Origin: Laguncularia racemosa
Lineage: Eukaryota > Streptophyta > Magnoliopsida > Myrtales > Combretaceae
DNA length: 64,000 nucleotides
NCBI GenBank assembly: GCA_037954665.1
Contig: JBBMOL010000183.1
Coordinates: 9,276 to 73,275, forward strand
Direction: 5' to 3'
Both the position numbers and the translations under genes were made by a program. This document shows positions 47,350-56,750 of the stretch, piece after piece. The notes under the pieces are model-generated. The model did not search any database. It was not told where the DNA came from and saw only the letters and a list, made by a program, of their open reading frames with translations. Positions within the stretch are counted from its first letter, which is position 1; each line of letters starts with the position of its first letter.

Positions 47350-48490
47350 AGGGCTATGATCATTCACGATAATGGAAATGTAGAGAGTATTAGTTTTGAG
47401 GAAGGTGACACATCACCCTTAGAGGAATATGATGATGTCAACTTAGAAGGACCGGTGAGTGGAGAGTTATATGTTACTAGACAAGTTCTCAGTACTCAAC
47501 TGCAGGATGACGGTGAAGGGGTTCAACGTGAGCACATCTTTCATACCCAATGTCATGTGTAGAACAAGGTATGTAGCTTGATCATCGATAGTGGTAGCTG
47601 CACTAACGTTGCTAGCACCCTGTTGGTTGATAAGATGGGGTTGAAGGTGATAAAACATCCAAAGCTGCATTGATTGCAATGGTTGAATGAGTGTAGGCAA
47701 GTGAAGGTGACCAGGTAGGTTCTTATTTCCTTTTCTATAGGGAATTATCATGATGAGGCGATGTGTGATGTGGTTCCCATGCAGGTTAGTCATCTATTAT
47801 TGGGTCGACTATGGTAGTTTGATAGGAAGGTGATGTACGATGGGTACAAGAACCAATATTCTTTTGTTCTAAACAAAAGGAATGTGATTCTCACTTCATA
47901 GAAACCATGGGAGGCTTGTGAGGATCAGGTCAGGATAGCAAAAGAGTTTAAAGAGAAACACGTAAGTGTGCGAGAAAAGGGTAAGAAGAAAGAAAAGAGT
48001 GAGAGACAAACACTGGTGAGCCATGAGGGAAAAGATTCTACAACACTGAGTGGAGAGAAAATTGCAAGAAAAAGTGAGGTAAATAGTGCAATGTTAGTAA
48101 AGAAACAACTACTTGTACTTATGTACCAGGATGTGTATTTTACTAATATTGACCTTAACCCTTTATTGCCCAGTATGGTGGTGTCCCTTTTATAGGAATA
48201 TGAAGATTTGTTTCCTGGAAAAGTACCAAAGGGTTTACCCCCACTACGAGGTATTGAGCATCAAATTGATTTCTTGCTAGGTGTATCTATTCCTAATCGA
48301 CTAGCTTACCAGACTAATCTTGAGGAGGTAAAGGAAATTCAGAGGCAGGTTGATGAATTGATGGAAAAAGGATTTGTAAGGGAAAGCCTCAATCTATGTT
48401 TAGTTCTTGTCATCTTGGTTCCCAAGAAGGATGGAACATAGCAAATGTGTGTTGATTGCCAAGCAATCAACAAGATAACAGTTAAGTACA
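47350..48490 (+). pseudogene. D protease and N-terminal RT
   Basis: After an acidic linker (EEGDTSPLEEYDDVN) comes SLIIDSGSCTNVASTLLVDK, the retropepsin active site (D-S-G), then SHLLLGRLW. RT lead-in follows: YEDLFPGKVPKGLPPLRGIE, HQIDFLLGVSIPN, EEVKEIQRQVDELMEKGFV and LVILVPKKDGT. Catalytic-domain residues MCVDCQAINKITVKYSY follow, where element F enters. Several stops interrupt. The other half of RT begins at 59647 with PILRLDDMLDELHGACLFSK. Confidence 0.85.
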
Positions 48491-48495
48491 GCTAT

Positions 48496-51381
48496 TGTGA
48501 GGACCAAAACTTAAACAATAATGTTAAAATTGAAATAATATATATATATATGTATATATATGTTATATGCTAAAAATAAAATAAATATATATAATAATAA
48601 TAATATAAATTATATGGACATATATATATATGTAAAAAAAAATGTACAAATAATTATATTATATTATATTATATTATATTATAACTAAAAAGAAAATAAA
48701 TAAAAGAGGAAGGAAAAAAAAAAACAAAAAACAAATGCAGAACAATACCCTCAATGTCAGAAAAAGTAAGTAATATTATATATATATATATATAGAAATT
48801 AGAATAGGGAGAGAGAAAAATCAAATCATCAAAAAAATAGGAAAAAAAGAAACCAAAACCCTCTCCATTTCATCCGAATTTTCTAGGCAATTTGAAGTTG
48901 GAATTTCCAACATGCAATCATCAGGATAGGAAGAAGAACAAGATTGAAGTAGGATACAACAAGAATTTGAAGAAATTGAAGAACAAAAAATCAAATTAAG
49001 TAGGGAGAATTTTGTTTGTTCGTTCGAAGGGGGTAGGGTAAATCTGCTGCTAGGCCAAGCTAGGGTTAAGGTTTTGGGTAGGATAGGATTCCGGCCGACA
49101 TAGTGGTTTCCGGAGTTGGTGGCCGGAGGCCGGTGAACGGAGCAGCCCCCGGTAACGCCCGAAACTTCCTATTTTTGTTAAAAATATCAAATGTTGATGA
49201 AAAATTATGATTTTTGGTATTCTGGCATAATTTTGTATGAATATTAATGTGGTAATTATATTTTTCTGAAATTTGATTCGAAAATATGTGATCCTTAAGA
49301 AATGCTCTGTTCTGGTCGTAAATTAAATTGGAAACTAAATAGGTCAAATGATGTAGTTTGGATTTAATTTTTAGTATGAAAGATCCTTATATGATTTATT
49401 AGATCACCAAATCAATAATTGTTCAGATTGGAGTCGTTTTCTATTTTTAGTGAATTTTTCAAGCTAATTACCCTGTTCTGGCCGAATTAAATCCTTAGCA
49501 AAATTAGAGAATTTGATTTGATTAGTTGAATTCAATGTTCAGTTGAGGTTCATTGAAGCATAATATGATTTTGAGAAGCTTGGGTTAGTTACTAAACAAA
49601 AACGGGAGTGTTCGGTGCAAGATTATGATAATTTAGAACCATACGATTCAATATAGAATCATGTCGAAATTTAATTACATTAATATATAATAGAGCGTAA
49701 TATACCCATATGTATATGAATTAGAAATTGTTGGAAAATGGTAGATTATACGAGGTTAGGATGGAATTTAAGGGTTTCGAATACTGAATTAGCAATTTAG
49801 GGTTCAATAGAGCGAATGAGGTAACATTGATTGGTATACTGATGATTCAGGTATTTCTATTGAGTAAGGAGGACAAAGGAACTTGGCTGGTGCGACTGTT
49901 TGGATTGGCATATATTGTTTCAGGTGAGTACTCCCTTAACTTTTCTCTTGGGTACAAGTGGTTGATAATGTAGACTACTTGTTGTTGGCTGAAATTACCC
50001 TGTACGATCACTTACTGTGATCAATGCAGGAGGATTGTTGAATTATATTGGTTTATTGATGGCTGGTTGTATGTCATGATATGATTGGATTATGAGAAAA
50101 AAGGGAACATTCTAGAAAATCCTAGAATGAGAGTTGGGTGCGGGATTTGATTATACTATTCCTGATTGTATGTGATGTAATGAACTTAAACTATCGAATG
50201 CTTAATGATTGTGATGTAATGCTGGGTTATTTTTAGCTTATTAAATGGGGTTTATATGACTGGTTGAGTTCATACTATTGTTGTCTTGGTAACGATGAAA
50301 TATCTAAATGGATAATAAAATGGGAGTTAGGCTATAAGTACCTACTAACCTAAAACACTTAATGTAAGAAAAGTCCTGTTCCCTGCCTAGTAAGTTTGTG
50401 GTACGACCTTTGAGTCGACCCGGATGGGTTTGAGGCATGGTCGACGGACCGGCCCGGTTTAGTGACCTATGGGGATCTGGTCACCCCTTTTGTTTGAGGC
50501 AGGTGAAAGGCGAGCTGAATATTTCTAACTAAAAAGAGTATATAAGGATGTCTTAATTGGTTGAGAAAACATTAAGTTTTGAAAAGTACATTAGGGTAGT
50601 TTATCTACCAGTTGACAGGCTTTGCCTGGATTAATTGAAAAATATTTGTGACCTGTGAGTAAACAGGAGTGATTGAAATGGTCTCCAATGAAAAGGTTGT
50701 GAGTATAACTTGAGTTGAAAACTTGCTTGCTTGAGTAATCACTTCGAGGTATTTGATAATATTGTTGATTACTATTATGTGATTTTGTTGTTTGTTTTTA
50801 TTGAGTTGCTTGATTTTATACTCACTTTGCTTCTTAAGAAGCTAAGGGGTTAGTGTTTTTGCTAACCTCAGGTACAGGTACAAAAGAATAAGTTGTTGGA
50901 GACTCGGGTTTTTAGAGAGCGTCAATAGAGACAAAGAAGCCCTTAGTTTCATTTTGGAACCTCTGTTATTTGTAATAAGATCTATAGGTGTTAATCTTCA
51001 GATTGTAATGTAAATATTTGTGTGTATAAGGTTGGATTTGTAATCTTTTGAGCCACTTAAGGCTACAGGATCAATCTAGGCTATGCCTACTTACCGGGAA
51101 TGCAGATCTCGATGATATATATATGTGATGTATGATGTGACAGGAGATTTTAAGTACATGTGTTTAGATATGATGTGGATATGAAATGATAGCGCTGTTA
51201 GCGCCATTTTACAGGACGTTTATAAAATTTCATACAGGTTGGAGTTACAGGTTCAATATTAGCAGAATTTGCCTTATCTCTAATTCAGAGACGGCATAGC
51301 AACCTATCTACAGGTACCAAGGATAGTTACAGGAATTTTGGAACAGGTTCAAGAATCAGACCTAGTAGGTGGGTTGCTACA
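48496..51381 (+). repeat. 5' LTR of F
   Basis: TGTGAGGACC to GGGTTGCTACA. The first 300 bp hold TA and TATTA microsatellites. A GGCCGG-rich island lies at 49090-49160, and an AGCGCTGTTAGCGCC inverted repeat at about 51190. The 93-residue minus-strand frame at 49066-49347 is copied in the 3' LTR only because the LTRs are identical there. A TATA-like GTATATAAGG stands near 50538; its role is unproven. Confidence 0.93.
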
Positions 51382-51384
51382 GGG

Positions 51385-51396
51385 TGGTATCAGAGC
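51385..51396 (+). promoter_or_regulatory. Primer-binding site of F
   Basis: Exact TGGTATCAGAGC, three bases after the LTR, complementary to the 3' end of plant initiator tRNA-Met. Confidence 0.92.
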
Positions 51397-51599
51397 TTAG
51401 GTTTAAGCATTATGATTAAACCCGTGTGAGCTTGTGTGGGGTAGTTAGGATGAATGAAGACTTTAAGTTGTGTTAATTGATTTAACTTACCAAATTGTGA
51501 TGTATTTGTGTATTGTGGAATACATATGCTTGTTTAAGAAGTTTAAGTGTTTGATTTCTGATTCAAGTGTACTTATTTATGTAGATTTGATTGCAGTAA

Positions 51600-52799
51600 A
51601 TGGAATGTGGAAGAGGTCGAGGCAGAGGTAGAGGTAGGAGGACCAGGAATATGGTCCCTCATGATCAGCAAGAGGATTTACCTCCACCACCTCCACCACC
51701 CCCACCACCTCCACCGCCAGCTCCACAGAATCCAATGGAGTAGATGGTTGCTGCAATGCAAGCTTGGGCTGAAGTTATGGCCGCGGGATCAGGTGGGGAT
51801 AAACTAGCCAGGGTACAAAGAATTGTAAAGCCCTTTGATGGTAAGAGTCTAGACCCCACTACAGCTGTGAATTGGATGAACTCCATAGAAAGAGCTTTCT
51901 AGGTACATGATGTTCCCGAGGATAAAAAGGTAGACTATGCTGCAGTGCTATTAGAAGATACTGCACATGATTGGTGGGTATCACAGAAGGAGCTGATGGA
52001 AGCTCCAATTACTTGGCCAGCATTTAAGGATATTTTCCTGAGTCAACATTTTCCCTCATGTGTACAAGATAAAATGAGGGAAAAGTTTTATGAATTAAAG
52101 CAGAAAGGTAGAAGCATTATGGAGTATGAGCGAGAGTTTAGCAGATTGTTGAAATTTGCTCCATTGGCCTATCAGAATGATGAAGAGGTAAAAGCTGATA
52201 AATTTCGTGCGGGGATGGATATCTATTTTCAGGCAGAGCTGAAAAGAAGTAAAGTTGCGACTTATGTGGAGATTGTGAATGAAGCCCGTATACTGGAACA
52301 GGTGAGGGATATGAAGGGTATGGAGGGTCCTTCACACAAAAGAAAGGATGGAGGTAGTTTTGGGCAAAAATGGAGTAAGGATAAAGGAAAAGCAAAGAAG
52401 CAGTATCAGCCACCAGTCCGACCTCAGAGGAATCAAACTTATACTATAGTGTGCTGGAAGTGTAAGGGCAATCACAAGGCTAATGAATGTCCTCAGTTGA
52501 GAGGAAAATGTTATAGATGTGGGGTAGATGGACACATTGCTAGGCAATGTCAGAATCCTAAGGACCTCCAATGTTACACCTGTGGACAGTTTGGTCATAC
52601 TTCCCATAATTGTCGGGATAGGAGTGAGGGAGGTCAGCAGACTCAAGCTCAGACTCAGGCCCCAGCACCTAGGCATGATCTAAATCCTAGGAGGGGTAGA
52701 CCGCGACCTCAGACTCAGGCACGAGTCTTTGCTATACAACAGACAGAGCCAGCTAATGTGGATGATGTAGTAGCAGGTAAGACTACTAAACTTATCTGA
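51600..52799 (+). pseudogene. F gag with two amber codons
   Basis: ATG at 51600 is the first start after a 200-bp leader. It opens an Arg/Gly-rich MECGRGRGRGRGRR, then a run of 13 prolines and the gag core (VQRIVKPFDGKSLDPTTAV, DTAHDWWVSQKEL, YELKQKGRSIMEYEREFSRL, KFRAGMDIYFQAEL). Three zinc knuckles follow near 52452-52613: CWKCKGNHKANEC (one residue short in the second spacer), CYRCGVDGHIARQC and CYTCGQFGHTSHNC. A Gln/Pro-rich tail ends in NVDDVVAG. In-frame TAG codons occur at 51741 and 51900, both where related gags can have Gln. Without splicing the frame ends at TGA 52797-52799; with splicing it continues into pol. Confidence 0.88.
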
Positions 52800-53230
52800 T
52801 AGTTTGATGGGTAAATAGTTGTAATGTAAATGAACCTATATATCTATATAAATATGTAAATGTATAAGTGTAAATATGTATATGTGTGTGAATTTTGATG
52901 TGTATGGGATGCTGATGCTTGTTATGAATTGAGGAATTGAATTAATGAATGAATCTATATGTGTAAATATAAATGTGTGTGTAGACATGAATTTACATGT
53001 GTACATATGTAAAATAATTGTATCTGCTTAGGGGTTAAACAAATTGTATTAGTGAATATATGCCTATAAGTACGTGTAAGTGCATTTATGCAAATGTGAA
53101 TATATAGATGTGTTTATGGGTATATACATGAAGTAATTAATATGTAGATGTGACTATGCTTAACTTTTCATTGAGTAGGATGTTAACAATAATTGCTAGA
53201 AATGGAATGTGATGTGTTTGATGATTTCAG
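52777..53230 (+). other. Candidate spliceosomal intron between gag and pol
   Basis: The donor is AGCAG|GTAAGA at 52776/52777 and the acceptor GATTTCAG|GTG at 53230/53231, both near plant consensus. The intervening 454 bp is AT-rich and made largely of GTAAATATGTATATGTG-like words, with stops in the gag frame from its start. Codon phase fits: exon 1 ends on the first base of a codon and exon 2 starts on the second, giving Gly, so ..VDDVVAG continues as VIRLDDNPAYALFDTGATHS. In relatives gag and protease are joined at just this place without a gap. Splicing itself is inferred, not shown. Confidence 0.7.
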
Positions 53231-55395
53231 GTGTGATTCGATTAGATGATAATCCCGCTTATGCCTTGTTTGACACTGGAGCAACCCATTCTTATGTCGC
53301 TGAAGATTGGGTGAGACGGAACATGGCTCCAGTGAAGAGTTTGAAATGTGAATATGTGGTAAGTACTCCTTCTGGAGGGGAAAGGATAGCAAGTTATCAA
53401 TTGGAGAATGGTATTGTGGTGATTGAAAGGCGGCAATTGCTAGCTGATTTGGTTATTCTTAATATGAAAGGGTATGATGTTATCCTTGGCATGGATTGGC
53501 TGGCCAAGTATAAGGTGCATCTAAATTGTCGGGATAAAGTAGCAGAGTTTTGTCTACCAGATGAGGAAGCATTCAGTTTCAGAGGGAGTATAAGGCGGTC
53601 AATACCTAAGATCATAGCAGCTAACAAAGCCAAGAAATTATTGAAGAAAGGATGTATGGGATATTTGGCTTCAGTAGTAGATGCACAATTGAAAGAGAAG
53701 AGACTGGAGGATATCCCAGTTGTATGTGAATTCCCAAAAATATTTACTGAGGAATTGCCAGGCTTACCCCCAGATAGAGAAGTTGAATTCGGCATTGAGG
53801 TAATGCCAGGTACGAAACCTGTATCCAAAGCTCCTTATCGTATGGCTCCTGTAGAATTGATGGAGTTGAAAAAGCAGTTGCAGGAATTATTGGATAAGGG
53901 TTTCATAAGGCCTAGTATGTCACCTTGGGGTGCACCGGTGTTATTTGTGAAAAAGAAGAATGGTAGTCTACGTTTGTGTATAGATTACCGTGAGTTGAAT
54001 AAGGTAACCATCAAGAATAAATATCCTTTACCTCGAATTGATGACTTATTTGATCAGTTGAAAGGAGCAGCTGTATTCTCGAAGATTGATCTGCAATCTG
54101 GATATCATCAATTGAAGGTGAAGGAGGTTGACATACCAATGACTGCATTTCGAACCAGGTATGGTCACTATGAATTTTTGGTGATGCCTTTTGGTTTAAC
54201 TAATGCCCCAGCTGCCTTTATGGATATGATGAATAGGGTATTTAAAGAATATTTGGATGACTTTGTGGTTATATTCATTGATGATATCTTGATCTATTCT
54301 AAAGATAACGAGGAGAACGCTAAGCATTTAAGAAAGGTGTTGCAAACTCTACAGGAAAAACAGTTGTATGCTAAGTTGAAGAAATGTGATTTTTGGCTAG
54401 ACCAGATTGCATTCTTAGGCCATATTATGTCAGGTTCTGGAATATCTGTAGATCCTGCAAAGGTTCAGGCCATCACAGAGTGGAATCCTCCTACCACAGT
54501 CAAGGAGGTAAGAAGTTTTCTTGGTATGGCAGGATATTACAGGAAATTTGTGAAAGACTTTTCAAAGATAGCTGTACCCCTAACTCGATTGATGAGGAAA
54601 GGAGTCAAATTTGAATGGACAGACCAATGTGAGCAAAGCTTTCAGGAATTAAAGAGGAGGTTAGTTTCAGCTCCTATTTTGGCCATTCCTAGTGGAACAG
54701 GTGGGTATGCTATATATTGTGATGCCTCTCAGATTGGATTAGGGTGTGTATTGATGCAGGATGACAAAGTTATAGCATATGCTTCCCGTCAGTTGAAACC
54801 ATATGAGCAAAATTATCCTACTCATGATTTGGAGTTGGCTGCTATAATATTTGCTTTAAAAATTTGGAGACATTATTTGTATGGTGATAAATGCGATGTA
54901 TATACCGATCATAAGAGTTTGAAATACATCCTTACTCAAAAAGAGTTGAACATGCGACAAAGGAGATGGTTGGAATTGATGAAAGACTATGATCTAGCCA
55001 TTCACTATCATCCTGGTAAAGCTAATGTAGTTGCTGATGCATTAAGTAGGAAACAGTGTAGCAATCTGGCAACTTTAATCACTGATAGAGTGGAAATGTG
55101 GAGGGATTTAGAGCAGTTACAGTTAGAAATTATATGGCCAGGAGTGGAATCTAGATTAAATAGTTTGAGTATTCAACCTACATTGAAAGATCAGATTCGG
55201 GAAGCACAGCTAACTGATGAGGAACTGCAAAAAGTCAGGAATAATATGATTAGATATCCCGACTTTATATGTGATGAGACAGGAGTATTAAGATTCAAAG
55301 GTAGATTATGCGTACCAGCAATAAAGAAGATCAAAAAAGCAATTCTAGATGAGGCTCATCATACCATTTATACAACCACCCAGGAAGCAATAAGA
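53231..55395 (+). pseudogene. F pol: protease, RT, RNase H, start of integrase
   Basis: One open frame from 53209 to 55410. If the intron is spliced, the coding part begins at 53231. The protease active site ALFDTGATHSY is at its N terminus, with ILGMDWL later. RT has SLRLCIDYRELNKVTIKNKY, VFSKIDLQSGYHQLKV, MPFGLTNAPAAF and the catalytic FIDDILIYS at 54274-54300. RNase H has YCDASQIGLG (Asp at 54721), HDLELAAIIFAL, VYTDHKSLKYI and VVADALSRK, so all four acidic residues are present. The linker leads into integrase (LCVPAIKKIKKAILDEAHH). A one-base frameshift near 55365-55380 moves the rest to another frame. Apart from that the frame has no stops, consistent with recent activity of the family. 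Confidence 0.92.
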
Positions 55396-56222
55396 TGTAC
55401 AAGGATGTGAAATCAGTGTATTGGTGGCCAGGGATGAAGAAAGACATTGCAGAATATGTGGCAAAGTGTAGCACTTGCCAACAAGTTAAAGCAGAGCATA
55501 AAAAACCTGGAGGGTTATTACAACCCCTCTCCATTCCTGAATGGAAGTGGGAGCAGATTTCCATGGATTTTGTTATAGGATTACCCGGGACCAGGAAACA
55601 GCATAATGCTATTTGGGTAATCGTTGATAGGCTGACTAAATCAGCCCATTTCCTTCCAATTCAACAGAGCATGCCACTATCTCGCTTAGCAGCGTTATAT
55701 ATTAAGGAAATAGTGCGATTACATGGAGTACCCGCTTCTATTGTTTCTGACAGAGATCCCAGGTTTATTTCTAGATTTTGGCAAACCCTACAGGAAGCTA
55801 TGGGCACCAAATTGAAGTTCAGTACAGCTTATCATCCTCAGACAGATGGTCAAACAGAGAGAACCATACAGACACTTGAGGATATGTTGAGAGCATGTGT
55901 TTTGGAGTTTGGTGGTAATTGGGATGAACATTTGCCACTAATCGAGTTTGCATATAATAACAGCTATCATAGTACTATACAGATGGCCCCATATGAAGCC
56001 CTATATGGAAGAAAATGTAGATCCCCATTATATTGGGATGAGATTGGAGAGAAACAAGTAGTGGGACCAGAAATGCTCCAGCAGCTGAAGGATAAAGTTC
56101 AGGTGATAAAGGCCAGAATGCAAACAGCACAAAGTAGACAGAAAAGTTATGCTGATAAACGTAGAAAACCATTAGAGTTTCAAGTTGGAGACTTTGTGTT
56201 CTTGAAAGTATCACCTATGAAG
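55380..56222 (+). pseudogene. F integrase core
   Basis: After the frameshift the frame reads HPGSNKMYKDVKSVYWWPGM, then CSTCQQ completing the HHCC zinc finger with the upstream EAHH. The catalytic triad is complete: Asp in ISMDFVIGLPG, Asp in IVSDRDPRFISRFW and Glu in TDGQTER, with 35 residues between the last two as in the DD35E class. IEFAYNNSYHSTIQMAPYEA and LYGRKCRSPLYW follow, then AQSRQKSYADKRRKPLEFQV and GDFVFLKVSP. A second frameshift near 56220 ends the frame at 56243. Integrase would insert F's cDNA in chromatin. Confidence 0.9.
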
Positions 56223-56599
56223 GGGTCAGGAGATTTGGAGTAAAAGGGAAGTTGAGTCCTCGTTATATTGGTCCATACCAGATTCAGAGGAGGATTGGAG
56301 CTGTGGCATATGAACTTGAGTTACCTGCTGAGTTAGCCAATATCCATAATGTATTCCATGTGTCTTCATTGAAGAAATGTGTTAGCGATCCGACAGTTGT
56401 CTTAGAACATCTACCAAAAGGACTCCAGGAGAACATGACATATGAGGAGTATCCCATTGCCATTTTGGACAGGTCCACTAGGCAACTCAGAAACCGGGAT
56501 ATTACGTTTATAAAAGTCCTTTGGAATAGTCATACCGAGGCAGAGGCCACATGGGAGAGAGAAGATCATATGAGGACTAAATATCCAGACTTGTTCTAA
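56223..56599 (+). pseudogene. F integrase tail: GPY/F module and chromodomain
   Basis: Continues pol after the second frameshift: SPRYIGPYQIQRRIGAVAYE (GPY/F module), ELPAELANIHNVFHVSSLKK, then YPIAILDRSTRQLRNRDITF and IKVLWNSHTEAEATWERED, ending at TAA 56597-56599. The last 55 residues fit the chromodomain of Tekay/Del chromoviruses (aromatic residue, ILD.R....R...I..VKV.W..H...EATWE), believed to guide insertion to heterochromatin. It is the end of the polyprotein and not a separate gene; no start signal is needed. Confidence 0.85.
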
Positions 56600-56750
56600 A
56601 CAGGTAACTTCTGTTTCACCCTTAGGATATAAATATGTATGGCCTTAGTTAAATTCTAAGTGTTTTGTAATTTAAGTGTAGGATATTAAAATACAATGAG
56701 TTGTACCCGCGTAGTAGTTTCGAGGACGAAACTATTTTAAGGGGAGAAAA
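56600..56750 (+). other. F 3' untranslated region and polypurine tract
   Basis: 150 bp between pol stop and 3' LTR. It holds TTTCGAGGACGAAAC and then TTTTAAGGGGAGAAAA (56735-56750), the polypurine tract that primes plus-strand DNA, directly before the LTR TGTGAGG. Confidence 0.85.

Noticed and set aside
49066..49347. 93-residue minus-strand frame, identical at 57326-57607
   Set aside because: The identity follows from the two LTRs of F being nearly identical. No known motif, and codons fall across non-coding LTR sequence.
51385..51396. tRNA-like sequence TGGTATCAGAGC at several places
   Set aside because: These are primer-binding sites complementary to tRNA ends, not tRNA genes; no cloverleaf is formed.
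51665..51886. Minus-strand frame with poly-Gly
   Set aside because: Shadow of the poly-Pro run of F gag.
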